Origin: Clostridia bacterium
Lineage (GTDB): Bacteria; Bacillota; Clostridia; Lachnospirales; Lachnospiraceae
Direction of reading: 5' to 3'
Assembly (NCBI GenBank): GCA_910575725.1
Contig: CAJTFE010000046.1
Span: forward strand, 1-34,490
DNA length: 34,490 nucleotides
The notes under the pieces were generated by a model. The model worked only from the letters and a program-made list of their open reading frames with translations, made no database searches and had not been told where the DNA came from. Shown here in pieces: positions 6,813-15,724 of this stretch. How positions within the stretch are numbered: position 1 is the first letter of the stretch; each line of letters starts with the position of its first letter. Made by a program: the position numbers and the translations under genes.

Positions 6813-8990
6813 ATGAAAATTATTAAAAGAAGCGGCAGCGAGGTTGAATTTGATGCTGAAAAAATTGTCCTTGCCGTAACCCGAGCCAATGAGAAAGTAG
6901 TTCCCAGCGCCCGTATGACCCCTATCCAGATCAAGCGGATTGCAGAGGATGTAGAGAGCGCTGCAGAGAATATGAGCCGTTCTTTAAGCGTAGAAGAGAT
7001 CCAGGACATGGTGGAGGATCAGATTATGAACCAGCGGGCCTTTGATGTAGCCAGACGCTATATCACCTACCGCTACCGCCGGGCCATGGTCCGCAAGTCC
7101 AACACCACCGACGAGCAGATCTTAAGCCTTATTGAGTGCAACAACGAGGAAGTCAAGCAGGAGAATTCCAACAAGAACCCCACGGTCAACAGCGTACAGC
7201 GGGACTACATGGCCGGAGAGGTAAGCAAGGATATCACCAAGCGGATCCTTCTTCCTGCGGAGATCGTGTCTGCCCACGATCAGGGAATCATTCATTTCCA
7301 CGATGCAGACTACTTTGCACAGCATATGCACAACTGCGATCTGGTCAACCTGGAGGACATGCTCCAGAACGGAACCGTTATCAGCGGCACCATGATTGAG
7401 AAGCCTCACAGCTTTTCCACCGCCTGCAACATTGCCACCCAGATCATTGCCCAGGTAGCCTCCTGCCAGTACGGCGGACAGAGCATCAGCCTGACCCATC
7501 TGGCCCCCTTTGTGGATACCAGCCGGAAAAAGATTCGCAAGCAGGTAGCGGATGAGCTTCACTCCATCCACGAGGCCGTTACCGAGGAAGAGATTGACTT
7601 CATCACAGAGAAGCGTCTCAGGGAAGAGGTGCGCAACGGCGTCCAGATGATCCAGTATCAGGTAGTCACCTTAATGACCACCAACGGGCAGGCCCCCTTC
7701 GTCACGGTCTTCATGTACCTGAACGAGGCCAAGAACGAACAGGAAAAGAAGGATCTGGCTCTGATTATCGAGGAAACCCTGCGCCAGCGCTACCAGGGTG
7801 TAAAAAACGAAAAGGGCACCTGGATTACCCCGGCCTTTCCAAAGCTTATCTATGTCCTGGAGGAGGATAATATCCACGAGGACAGCAAATACTACTATCT
7901 GACCCAGCTTGCGGCCAAATGCACGGCCAAGCGCCTTGTTCCGGATTACATTTCTGAAAAAATCATGCTCCAGAACAAGATTGACAAAAACGGGGACGGC
8001 CACTGCTACACCTGCATGGGCTGCAGAAGCTTCCTTACTCCCTATGTAGACGAGAACGGAAAGCCCAAGTACTACGGCCGCTTCAACCAAGGCGTTGTCA
8101 CCGTCAACCTGGTGGACATCGGACTGTCCGCAGAGGGCGATATGGATCGGTTCTGGGAGATCTTTGAGGAGCGGATGGAGCTCTGCCACAGAGCCCTGCA
8201 GTGCCGCCACGAACGTTTAAGCGGAACCCTTTCCGACGCAGCTCCCATCCTCTGGCAGCACGGCGCCCTCCTTCGTCTGAAAAAGGGCGAAACCATTGAC
8301 AAGTATCTCCACAACGGATACTCCACCCTTTCCCTGGGCTATGCAGGCCTCTGGGAATGCGTTTACAGCCTCAACGGCAAGAAGCTCACAGAGCCCGAAG
8401 GCGAAGCCCTGGGCCTTGAGATTATGAAGAAGCTCAACGAATACACGGCTAAGTGGAAGGCTGCCGAGCAGATTGACTACTCTCTCTACGGCACGCCTCT
8501 GGAGAGCACCACCTACAAGTTTGCCAAGTGCCTGCAGAAGCGCTTCGGCATTGTAAAGAACGTGACGGATAAGAGCTACATCACCAACAGCTATCACGTC
8601 CATGTAACCGAGAATATCGACGCCTTCGACAAGCTGGCCTTAGAAGCCAAATTCCAGGCCCTCTCACCGGGCGGAGCCATCTCCTATGTAGAGGTTCCCA
8701 ACATGCAGAACAACCTGGACGCCGTACTCTCCGTGATGCGCTTTATCTATGACAACATCATGTACGCAGAGCTGAACACCAAGAGCGACTACTGCCAGGT
8801 CTGCGGCTACGACGGAGAGATTGAGATCAAAGAGGACGAGCATGGCAAGCTCATCTGGAAATGTCCAAACTGCGGCAACACAGATCAGAATAAAATGAAC
8901 GTAGCCCGGCGTACCTGCGGCTACATCGGAACCCAGTTCTGGAACCAGGGACGTACCCAGGAGATCAAAGAGCGCGTGCTTCATCTGTAA
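6813..8990 (+). CDS. nrdD: Anaerobic ribonucleoside-triphosphate reductase, class III
   Basis: This glycyl-radical enzyme converts ribonucleoside triphosphates to deoxyribonucleotides without oxygen. An ATP-cone allosteric domain occupies about residues 1-90 (MKIIKRSGSEVEFDAEKI opening). The reductase barrel follows, including the HMHNCDLVN segment. The C-terminal zinc ribbon has CQVCGYDG and CPNCGNTD, and the radical site lies in RRTCGYIGTQFWNQGR, with the radical glycine at about residue 703. All key elements are intact at 725 residues, a normal length. GAGGGAAG precedes the ATG. Its activase nrdG follows after a hairpin. The upstream NrdR-like boxes predict repression when dATP is abundant. 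Confidence 0.98.
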   Translation: MKIIKRSGSEVEFDAEKIVLAVTRANEKVVPSARMTPIQIKRIAEDVESAAENMSRSLSVEEIQDMVEDQIMNQRAFDVARRYITYRYRRAMVRKSNTTDEQILSLIECNNEEVKQENSNKNPTVNSVQRDYMAGEVSKDITKRILLPAEIVSAHDQGIIHFHDADYFAQHMHNCDLVNLEDMLQNGTVISGTMIEKPHSFSTACNIATQIIAQVASCQYGGQSISLTHLAPFVDTSRKKIRKQVADELHSIHEAVTEEEIDFITEKRLREEVRNGVQMIQYQVVTLMTTNGQAPFVTVFMYLNEAKNEQEKKDLALIIEETLRQRYQGVKNEKGTWITPAFPKLIYVLEEDNIHEDSKYYYLTQLAAKCTAKRLVPDYISEKIMLQNKIDKNGDGHCYTCMGCRSFLTPYVDENGKPKYYGRFNQGVVTVNLVDIGLSAEGDMDRFWEIFEERMELCHRALQCRHERLSGTLSDAAPILWQHGALLRLKKGETIDKYLHNGYSTLSLGYAGLWECVYSLNGKKLTEPEGEALGLEIMKKLNEYTAKWKAAEQIDYSLYGTPLESTTYKFAKCLQKRFGIVKNVTDKSYITNSYHVHVTENIDAFDKLALEAKFQALSPGGAISYVEVPNMQNNLDAVLSVMRFIYDNIMYAELNTKSDYCQVCGYDGEIEIKEDEHGKLIWKCPNCGNTDQNKMNVARRTCGYIGTQFWNQGRTQEIKERVLHL

Positions 8991-9047
8991 ACAGCACCGC
9001 ATACAAAAACAACACAGTCTGCACAAGCCGTATCAGCAGACAGCAAG

Positions 9048-9086
9048 GCTGCCGCAGGGCACTTTCCCGGCGGCAGCTCTTTTTTG
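9048..9086 (+). terminator. Intercistronic terminator between nrdD and nrdG
   Basis: GCTGCCGC (9048-9055) pairs perfectly with GCGGCAGC (9070-9077) and is followed by TCTTTTTTG. It lies 58 bases after the nrdD stop and 50 before the nrdG start. No clear promoter was seen between it and nrdG, so it probably acts as a partial terminator that lowers nrdG expression relative to nrdD. Confidence 0.75.
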
Positions 9087-9135
9087 CCCCATAACACGTT
9101 TTTCAGCCACAAAGCCTTTTGGAAAGGACTTCCCC

Positions 9136-9699
9136 ATGAACTATGCAGTCATCAAAAAAAACGATATTGCCAACGGCCCCGGCGTCCGGGTGTCCCTCTT
9201 CGTCAGCGGATGCCGGCACCACTGCAAAAACTGCTTCAACGAAGAAGCCTGGGACTTTGCCTACGGCACCCCTTTTACAGACAAAACCATAGAAGAGATC
9301 CTCGCCGCCCTGTCCCCCGGCTATGTGGCCGGCCTGTCCCTCTTAGGAGGGGAGCCCTTTGAACCGGAAAACCAGCCGGACATCCTTCGTCTGGTAAAGC
9401 TGGTACGGCAGCATTTCCCCGAAAAAACCATCTGGTGCTACACCGGCTTCACCCTGGAAAAGGACCTTCTGTCCGGCCGCACCAAAAGCCCGCAGGCCGT
9501 AGGAGAGATTCTCTCCTGCCTCGATGTCCTGGTAGACGGAAAATTCATAGAATCCCTCAAAGACCCCGGCCTAATCTTCCGCGGTTCCTCCAACCAGAAC
9601 ATCATCGACATGCCGAAGTCTTTAGAAAGCGGTCATATGGTTCCCCTTGCCGGAACCTGGCGAAGAACCATGGGAAGCGGCAATATTGACGAAGTGTAA
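9136..9699 (+). CDS. nrdG: Anaerobic ribonucleotide reductase activating protein (radical SAM)
   Basis: NrdG uses a 4Fe-4S cluster and S-adenosylmethionine to place the glycyl radical on NrdD. The cluster motif CxxxCxxC appears as SGCRHHCKNCFNEEAWDF near residues 30-47, and the GGEPF motif that contacts SAM is at about residues 72-76 (LLGGEPFEPEN). The length, 187 residues, is typical of activases that lack extra ferredoxin domains. The start is preceded by GGAAAGGA. The stop codon is only 5 bases from that of the convergent spoIIP. Confidence 0.97.
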   Translation: MNYAVIKKNDIANGPGVRVSLFVSGCRHHCKNCFNEEAWDFAYGTPFTDKTIEEILAALSPGYVAGLSLLGGEPFEPENQPDILRLVKLVRQHFPEKTIWCYTGFTLEKDLLSGRTKSPQAVGEILSCLDVLVDGKFIESLKDPGLIFRGSSNQNIIDMPKSLESGHMVPLAGTWRRTMGSGNIDEV

Positions 9700-9704
9700 A
9701 TGCC

Positions 9705-10985
9705 TCACTCTTCTTGTATTCCCCCGCCCAGCACTTCATGGAGCACAAAAGCCAGCGGCTCCATCGCATTCATCATCTCCTCCAGCGTGTTTGTCTGGGC
9801 TCCCGCCTCCACCAGCAGAGACTTGGGCCTTAGATGGAGATTATAACGGAGGCTTTTCAGATAAATCTTCCTGCTAAGCCCCGGGTAATACTTCTCACAA
9901 GCCAGCTTCAGCTGCAGCGACAGCGCCAGATTATCCTCAATATAAGGATTCGGCAGATAATCAATCACGCCGTTCCTCTTGCTGAAGCTTAACCCGTTAA
10001 AAAACATAAACTGAGCCGTGGGCTTCCCGTTCACCTCCGTCACCAGATGCGTTCCCTCCTTCACCCCGTCCCGGTGAAGATCAATAATCACCTCGATCGA
10101 AGGATTCTCCTCCAGAATCCGCTGTACCTCCTCCTCTGCCAGGGCATAGGCCCGGTTTCTGTCCAGCTTTCCGTCAATGAAATCATAGACATTTTTATTA
10201 TGTATCACCTGGTAGCCGTAGGTATCCTCCAAAAGCTCCGTCAGATAATCCCCTACCCCCACAATGGTGGTGCTGTTGTCGCCTGCCACAGAATCTACGA
10301 AGCCCTCCTGGGAATGGGTGTGATAAATCAGTATCTGAGGCCCGGAATCCATATTTTGAATCTGCATATCCTTATTAAGGAGAAGCTCCGCATTCAGCAG
10401 CTCGCCGCTGATATCCGTATTGTTCTCCACAATGTAAAAATTATTTCTAAGAAAGTCAAAATCTGCCAGCTGCTCCGTCATATACTCTGTGCCAGCTGCC
10501 GGCTGATTCTCCCCGGCCTGCGAAAGCTCCGCCTGCTCCTGGTCGTAAGCGGCCTGCAGATTCTCCTCCTCCATCTTCTCTGCCAGATCGAAGGCCTCTC
10601 CCGTGCGCTGGTCGATCTCATTTTCATCGTGGGCGCCGCCCTCCACCAGAATGTCATAGGCGGCCTGGCTTTCAATCTCCGTCTCATAGAGCTCCTTCTC
10701 GTCCAAAAAGGAGTACAAGGGAAATAACCCCACAGCCTTGTGAAGAAGAAACTCCTCCAGGCTGTAGGACAGCTCCCGATCCCCGGCTGCGAAGGCAAGA
10801 CCCGGATACAGGGTCTTTTCCGCCGCTCTCTGAAGGCTCCCTTCCCCGTTGGACAGCGCCTTCACACAAGCATAGGCAGCCTTTGCAAAAGACTGCCCCT
10901 TTACCCCATAACCGAGAATATAGATTCCCAGCACCATGATAATTCCCCATACAATTGCATTTACGATTCTATGCAGACGGCTCAT
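9705..10985 (-). CDS. spoIIP: Stage II sporulation protein P
   Basis: SpoIIP is a membrane-anchored peptidoglycan amidase/endopeptidase that acts with SpoIID and SpoIIM to remodel septal wall during forespore engulfment. One N-terminal membrane segment spans about residues 8-26. A variable acidic stalk (about 95-175) precedes the catalytic domain, which carries LIYHTHSQEGF at 219-229 and DLHRDG at 302-307, both family signatures. The start is placed at ATG 10985-10983, 7 bases from GGAGTG; a TTG at 10991 is too close to that site to be used. It lies 62 bases downstream of gpr, the same gene order as in Bacillus subtilis. Mother-cell or early compartment expression is known for the family; no sporulation promoter was identified here. 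Confidence 0.95.
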   Translation of the reverse strand: MSRLHRIVNAIVWGIIMVLGIYILGYGVKGQSFAKAAYACVKALSNGEGSLQRAAEKTLYPGLAFAAGDRELSYSLEEFLLHKAVGLFPLYSFLDEKELYETEIESQAAYDILVEGGAHDENEIDQRTGEAFDLAEKMEEENLQAAYDQEQAELSQAGENQPAAGTEYMTEQLADFDFLRNNFYIVENNTDISGELLNAELLLNKDMQIQNMDSGPQILIYHTHSQEGFVDSVAGDNSTTIVGVGDYLTELLEDTYGYQVIHNKNVYDFIDGKLDRNRAYALAEEEVQRILEENPSIEVIIDLHRDGVKEGTHLVTEVNGKPTAQFMFFNGLSFSKRNGVIDYLPNPYIEDNLALSLQLKLACEKYYPGLSRKIYLKSLRYNLHLRPKSLLVEAGAQTNTLEEMMNAMEPLAFVLHEVLGGGIQEE

Positions 10986-11047
10986 TTCCAATCACTCCAT
11001 ACTCTCTTTAATATATTCAAAAAGAGACGGCCTTATTCCGGAAATTC

Positions 11048-11905
11048 CTATGCCAGCGCTATGTTAAGAGCCTCTGAAATGGTAAAGCTTAAGCGCCTTA
11101 TGGTCTCGTCAATATCCTTCGGTGTCACAAACATCCCATTGAGATTGGGCGAAATCGCATCCCGGTCTCCGGTGGCGTCGTAAATAATCGTAGCGGCGTC
11201 CACCACCGTAGGCACGCCGATTGCCACAATGGGAACTCCCAGATTCTCTTTTGTCAAACTGTTCCGGTGGTTTCCCACTCCGGATCCCGGATGGATTCCG
11301 GCATCCGAAAGCTGGATCGTCCGGTTCAGACGCTTTGTGCTCCTGGCCGCCAGTGCGTCGATAGCCACCACCACATCCGGCCGGGTCTCATCGACGATTC
11401 CCTTGATAATCTCAAAGGTTTCCATGCCTGTCTGGGCCATAACTCCCGGAACAATTCCGCTTACCAGATGCACCTTGCTTTTTCCCAGAGCCTCTTTTCC
11501 ATACTCCCTTACCACATGACGGGTGATCATCAGATGGTTCACCGCCTCCGGCCCCAGGGCGTCCGGAGTCACCTCCCGGTTGCCAAGTCCCACAACCAGT
11601 ACCGACTTCTCTTCTTCGGTTCCGAGAAGACTTTTTAGTTCCCGGGCCAGCTGCTTTGATACCTCCCGGTGATACCCCTCGTCCGGATCCGAAAGCCTGG
11701 GGGCCTCCAGAGTCAGATAAGTTCCCACAGGCTTTCCCATGGCCTTTGCCCCGTTCTCTGTCTCAATATTCACCCGCGTCACCCGGATGTCCCGCTCCTC
11801 ATCGTAAGATTCCTCGATGGCTACGCCGCGGATCTCCACGCCGTCCTCTTCAAAGCTCTCCCTGGCCTCCAGGGCCAGATCCGTCCGTACTTGAAATCGT
11901 TCCAT
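11048..11905 (-). CDS. gpr: Germination protease GPR (spore protease)
   Basis: GPR degrades the small acid-soluble proteins that coat spore DNA, releasing amino acids at germination. The gene encodes 285 residues starting MERFQVRTDLALEARE; the TDLALEA segment corresponds to the known zymogen autoprocessing site (TDLAVEA in bacilli). Family signatures include VVGLGNREVTPDALGPEAVNH split around residues 105-125, SGIVPGVMAQTGMET and DALAARSTKRLNRTIQ. A GGAG lies upstream of the ATG. In bacilli gpr is a forespore gene; the upstream region is AT-rich but I could not identify a clear SigF/SigG promoter. It is followed by spoIIP. Confidence 0.96.
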   Translation of the reverse strand: MERFQVRTDLALEARESFEEDGVEIRGVAIEESYDEERDIRVTRVNIETENGAKAMGKPVGTYLTLEAPRLSDPDEGYHREVSKQLARELKSLLGTEEEKSVLVVGLGNREVTPDALGPEAVNHLMITRHVVREYGKEALGKSKVHLVSGIVPGVMAQTGMETFEIIKGIVDETRPDVVVAIDALAARSTKRLNRTIQLSDAGIHPGSGVGNHRNSLTKENLGVPIVAIGVPTVVDAATIIYDATGDRDAISPNLNGMFVTPKDIDETIRRLSFTISEALNIALA

Positions 11906-11976
11906 AGTCCATACTCCTGTTCTGCATTGCCTTGCTCTTTTTATTAGTATTTTCCATTATTTTTAGGATTTATGTA

Positions 11977-12005
11977 TTGACAGAATGCCTTTCCTGGCAT
12001 AAAAT
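11977..12005 (+). promoter_or_regulatory. Consensus promoter of rpsT
   Basis: TTGACA (11977-11982) and TAAAAT (12000-12005) are separated by 17 bases. Transcription would start near 12012, leaving a leader of about 115 bases before the rpsT start codon. Confidence 0.8.
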
Positions 12006-12015
12006 AAATGAGTAT

Positions 12016-12120
12016 GTTTGGATGAGCCAAACAGTGACATGTTCCGTTAAGACGTCCGTGTCCGGCTTTTACGGAGCATGTACGGATATATCAGATAAGA
12101 GAAATAAACAATTTGGAGGT
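12016..12120 (+). promoter_or_regulatory. Structured 5' leader of rpsT
   Basis: Two helices can be drawn. GTTTGG (12016-12021) pairs with CCAAAC (12027-12032) over a 5-base loop. ACATGTTCCGT (12037-12047) pairs with ACGGAGCATGT (12071-12081) through 11 pairs including one G-U, enclosing a 23-base interior. The Shine-Dalgarno GGAGGT (12115-12120) lies downstream and is not paired in these helices. Ribosomal-protein leaders often serve autoregulation by the encoded protein, so this may bind S20; that is inference. Confidence 0.5.
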
Positions 12121-12127
12121 GTACGGG

Positions 12128-12391
12128 TTGGCTAATATTAAGTCCGCAAAGAAGAGAATTCTGGTAGCCGAGACAAGAGCCGCAAGAAATAAGGCGATCA
12201 AGTCCGAGGTCAAGACCGCAATCAAGAAGGTTGACGCTGCCATTGCCGCTAAGGATCCGGAGGCTGCAAAGACAAGCCTCAGAGCTGCAATTGCAACCAT
12301 GAACAAAGCGACTTCAAAGGGAGTGTATCACAAGAACACAACTTCCAGAAAGATCTCTCGTTTAACCAAGGCTGTAAACAGCATCGCATAA
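12128..12391 (+). CDS. rpsT: 30S ribosomal protein S20
   Basis: S20 is a primary 16S rRNA-binding protein of the small subunit. The 87-residue product opens ANIKSAKKRILVAETRAARN after the initiator and is lysine/arginine-rich throughout, ending in ISRLTKAVNSIA, all diagnostic. Translation is assigned to TTG at 12128-12130, 7 bases after GGAGGT; no ATG gives a sensible S20 N-terminus, and an in-frame ATG at 12113 lies upstream of the ribosome-binding site. A weak start codon is common for S20 and is thought to allow feedback control. A terminator follows directly. Confidence 0.95.
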   Translation: MANIKSAKKRILVAETRAARNKAIKSEVKTAIKKVDAAIAAKDPEAAKTSLRAAIATMNKATSKGVYHKNTTSRKISRLTKAVNSIA

Positions 12392-12410
12392 ATCAGAGAA
12401 CCTTATAAAA

Positions 12411-12445
12411 AGATGCCCAATACCGTCAGTTGGGTATCTTTTTTT
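12411..12445 (+). terminator. Rho-independent terminator of rpsT
   Basis: AGATGCCCAA (12411-12420) pairs with TTGGGTATCT (12430-12439), with one G-T pair, followed by T residues to 12445. The holA ribosome-binding site begins 8 bases later, so holA is probably expressed partly by readthrough. Confidence 0.88.
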
Positions 12446-12467
12446 CATGTACAAGGAGGCGCCCGCC

Positions 12468-13451
12468 ATGAAAATGCTGTCCGAAGATATCAAAAACGGT
12501 TCCTTTAAATCCTCTTATCTCCTCTGCGGAGAGGAGGCTTATCTGCGCACCCAGTACCGGAACCGCCTGCTTGGCGCCCTGGCCGATCCCCAGGATACCA
12601 TGAACGTATCCCGTTTTGAAGGGAAGGGCATCCGGCCCGAGGAGCTTATCGACCTGGCCGAAACCCTGCCCTTTTTTGCAGAGCGCCGGGTTATCCTTGT
12701 AGAAAACAGCGGTTTTTTCAAAGGAAAATGCGATGTCCTGGCCGACTATCTGCCCTCCATGCCCGACACCTCCTGCCTGCTTTTTGTGGAAACCGAGGTG
12801 GACAAGCGCAGCCGCCTGTACAAGGCCGTAAAGAGCAAAGGCCGGATTGCGGAATTCCAGCCCCAGGACGAAGCCACCCTCACAAAATGGATCCTGGGCA
12901 CTCTGAAAAGAGAAGGAAAGCAGATCTCCCGTCAGGCTCTCGCCCTCTTTCTGGAACGTACCGGCACAGACATGGAGCATATCTCCAGCGAACTGGAAAA
13001 GCTCCTCAGCTACACCCACGGAAGAGAGGCTGTCACCCCCCAGGATGTGGCGGAAATCTGCACCGTTCTCACCAGCAGCCAGATCTTTGACATGATTCGG
13101 GCCATCGCCGAAAAGAAGCAGAAGGAAGCCCTTGATCTCTACTACGATCTGCTGGCCCTGAAAGAGCCTCCCATGCGGATTCTCTTTCTGATTGCCCGGC
13201 AGTTCCAGCAGCTCCTTCTGGTAAAAAGTCTTATGGCAAAGGGCTTCGACAAGGGAGCTATCGCCTCAAAGGCCCAGCTTGCCCCCTTTATCGCCGGGCG
13301 CTGCATGGGCCAGGCCCGAAGCTTTTCCCTGGAGCAGTTAGAAGCTGCCGTCCGGGACTGCGCAGACGCGGAAGAGGCCGTAAAAACCGGCCGGATGAAT
13401 GATATCCTAAGCGTAGAGCTTTTGATTGTCAAATACAGCCAGGCGGCTTAA
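12468..13451 (+). CDS. holA: DNA polymerase III subunit delta
   Basis: The delta subunit opens the sliding clamp within the clamp-loader complex. The 327-residue product shows the family pattern: a degenerate AAA+ N-terminal domain beginning MKMLSEDIKNGSFKSSYLL with CGEEAYLRTQYRN, a central VETEVDKRSRLYKAVKSKG region, and a helical C-terminal collar domain. The start at 12468 is chosen because AAGGAGG (12453-12459) lies 8 bases upstream; an earlier ATG at 12447 precedes that site. No promoter lies between the rpsT terminator and this gene. The stop overlaps that of the convergent comEC in TTAA. Confidence 0.94.
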   Translation: MKMLSEDIKNGSFKSSYLLCGEEAYLRTQYRNRLLGALADPQDTMNVSRFEGKGIRPEELIDLAETLPFFAERRVILVENSGFFKGKCDVLADYLPSMPDTSCLLFVETEVDKRSRLYKAVKSKGRIAEFQPQDEATLTKWILGTLKREGKQISRQALALFLERTGTDMEHISSELEKLLSYTHGREAVTPQDVAEICTVLTSSQIFDMIRAIAEKKQKEALDLYYDLLALKEPPMRILFLIARQFQQLLLVKSLMAKGFDKGAIASKAQLAPFIAGRCMGQARSFSLEQLEAAVRDCADAEEAVKTGRMNDILSVELLIVKYSQAA

Positions 13452-15721
13452 CGAGCCGGCCGGCTGCTCTTCTTATATCCCTCCGCCCAAAAAGACACTC
13501 CGTCGCTTCGTATGGTCACAGCTCCCTCCTCCATAGTCAAAAGCTTTCGGCTTCCTGCGTCCTCAAGACGCTCCAGAGTTTCTTCATGGGGATGGCCGTA
13601 AGAATTATTCCGACCGCAGGAAATCAGCGTAAGCTTTGGCTGCACCTTTCTAAGCCATTCCTCCGAGGTAGAGAACCGGGAGCCATGATGTCCCGCCTTT
13701 AGAACCTCACATCTTATATCCGTCCCCTGTTCCAGAATCTCCTTTTCTCCTGTTTCCTCCAAATCTCCCGTTAAAAGCATGGAAAACTCTTTGTAGGCCA
13801 GCCGGAATACCAGGGAGCCTGCATTGCGATCCGCATACTGTCCTTCCCTCCCGGGATGAAGGCAGAACAGCTTCACCCCCTTATCCTCCAGAACCGTTCC
13901 GGCCTTTATCACCTTCACGGCTGCGCCGGCTTTTTTCGCCAGGGCCGCAAGCTCTCTTCCGGCCTCCTCCTGGTAAGACTGCTCCGAGAGCAGCAAAGCT
14001 CCAATCCTCACTCCCCCCGGCTCTGCAGCCTGCAAAAGCAGCTCCTCCACCCCTGAAATGTGATCCTTGTCCGTATGCGTTACCATAACAAAGTGAAGCT
14101 TTCCCACTCCCTGCTCCTTTAAAAAGGGCAGAATCCGGTAACGCCCCGCCTGCTTCACATCACTGCTTCCCCCGTCAATGAGGCAGGCCATTCCCCCCTG
14201 TGTGCGGAAAAACAGACTGTCCCCCTGGCCTACGTCCAGCATGGTAAAGGAAAACCCTCCAGAAAAGCGAAGCTGCAGGCAGACACATAGCAAAAATGCC
14301 GCCGCCAGACTTAACCCCCTTTCTTTTTTCCGCCTTCTCTTTATTCCCTCTTCCTCTGCTCCTCTCCCCGGCTCTCCTTCCTCTTCTCCCTTAGCCGCTT
14401 TCGCACACAGCCTCCACTTTTCTCTCTCCCTTACCTGACTTTGCCACAAGATAAAGCCCCCAAGCCCCCCATAGTACAAAATAATCTGCCAGAGCTTCGG
14501 CCTTCCGCAGACAATCACCGACCAGGGAAGGCGAAGCGTCCCCTTCCCCAGGCCTTCGTAAAGGCTTAATATCAGCCGGCAGGCAAAGGCCGGCGCCCAG
14601 GCAGACCGCCAGGAAAGAAAGCTTACTCCCAGCGCCCCGATTCCGCAGAACATCAGCGCCGCCATCAAGGGAATCACCAGAAGATTTAAACCGATGGAAT
14701 AGAGGGGGAATTCATAGTAGAACCACTGAACCAGGGGAAGCGTGGCAAGCTGGATGGAAAGACTTAGAAGAAAAGCCTCCCACACCTTTCCGGAAACAGG
14801 AAAAAGTCTGCGGACTGCCGGATAAAGGGCTCCCACACCCAGCACCGCCCCAAAGGAGAGCAGAAAAGAGGCGCTGCGGACATACAGCGGCTGTTCCAAT
14901 AGAAGCAGCAGAGCCGCAGCCGCCAGGGCAGTCAGCATATCATAGCTGCGTCCCAGAAAATCCGCAGCCACAGCCAAGGCAAACATGGTAACGGCCCTGG
15001 CTGTGGAAACGCTCATTCCCGTCATAGCCCCGTACAGGAGCACCAGCGTAAGCCCCAGGCCGCCGGAAAGACCATAGGAGCATCCCTTTTTTCGCAGAAG
15101 CTTGTACAGGCCGGCGCCTGCGATAGAAATGTGAAGCCCGGAAATCGCCAGCAGATGGGACATGCCGCTTTTCTGATAAATATTTTTTGTTTCCTCCAAA
15201 AGCTCTGTCTTGTCTCCAAGGAGCATCGCTCTTAGCACGCCGCCCTGTTTTTCTCCAAACAGACGGGTGCACCTGGTACTTAAATTCTCCCTTAGCCGCC
15301 GCAGAAGCTCCCCCGGCCAGAATATCCTGTCCCCGGTGAGCACTGCATGCTCTGCACTTCCCAGATGCGTAATATGCTGTGTCTGGTAATAAAGCCGGGC
15401 GTCAAACTGCCCCGGATTGGACGGAGCTTCCGGCTCCCATATGCGGTATGGAGGTTCGATTCGTATGGTATTGCCGACGGAAAAAGACTGCTCGGCATCG
15501 AAGTAAATGAGAAGAATCCCTTTATCTGAAATGTTAGAATGCTTTAAATGGACTGCCTGTCCTTCTGTTCTTTTCTCAATCCTGCATATCTCTCCTGTAA
15601 TCCCTCCGGGAGGGCTTACACCCTCCGGAGGGGATGCATGCATCCAGATTCCGGAGGGCAGAAGCAGCAAGAGAACTGCCACGGCCAAGGCAGCCATACA
15701 TAACGGCCGTTTTTTTATCAT
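13448..15721 (-). CDS. comEC: DNA internalization competence protein ComEC/Rec2
   Basis: ComEC forms the membrane channel that carries single-stranded DNA into the cytoplasm during natural transformation. Three parts are seen in 757 residues: an N-terminal hydrophobic segment and OB-like extracellular domain (about 1-140); the polytopic Competence domain, with GVLRAMLLGDKTEL and SHLLAISGLHISI near 161-200 and many membrane helices to about 425; and a C-terminal metallo-beta-lactamase-like domain from about 490 with LDVGQGDS, THTDKDHISG (549-558), LLTGDLEE and AGHHGS. The nuclease-like metal motifs are intact. A basic/acidic linker (about 430-468) precedes the last part. The gene starts 3 bases after the GerMN lipoprotein stop, with GAGGAAAG inside the preceding gene as ribosome-binding site. 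It is the last gene of the comEA operon. Confidence 0.95.
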   Translation of the reverse strand: MIKKRPLCMAALAVAVLLLLLPSGIWMHASPPEGVSPPGGITGEICRIEKRTEGQAVHLKHSNISDKGILLIYFDAEQSFSVGNTIRIEPPYRIWEPEAPSNPGQFDARLYYQTQHITHLGSAEHAVLTGDRIFWPGELLRRLRENLSTRCTRLFGEKQGGVLRAMLLGDKTELLEETKNIYQKSGMSHLLAISGLHISIAGAGLYKLLRKKGCSYGLSGGLGLTLVLLYGAMTGMSVSTARAVTMFALAVAADFLGRSYDMLTALAAAALLLLLEQPLYVRSASFLLSFGAVLGVGALYPAVRRLFPVSGKVWEAFLLSLSIQLATLPLVQWFYYEFPLYSIGLNLLVIPLMAALMFCGIGALGVSFLSWRSAWAPAFACRLILSLYEGLGKGTLRLPWSVIVCGRPKLWQIILYYGGLGGFILWQSQVREREKWRLCAKAAKGEEEGEPGRGAEEEGIKRRRKKERGLSLAAAFLLCVCLQLRFSGGFSFTMLDVGQGDSLFFRTQGGMACLIDGGSSDVKQAGRYRILPFLKEQGVGKLHFVMVTHTDKDHISGVEELLLQAAEPGGVRIGALLLSEQSYQEEAGRELAALAKKAGAAVKVIKAGTVLEDKGVKLFCLHPGREGQYADRNAGSLVFRLAYKEFSMLLTGDLEETGEKEILEQGTDIRCEVLKAGHHGSRFSTSEEWLRKVQPKLTLISCGRNNSYGHPHEETLERLEDAGSRKLLTMEEGAVTIRSDGVSFWAEGYKKSSRPAR

Positions 15722-15724
15722 GGT

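Noticed and set aside
11906..11975. Forespore (SigF/SigG) promoter for gpr
   Set aside because: An ACATA and AATACTA pair exists, but both boxes carry mismatches and the spacer is too long.
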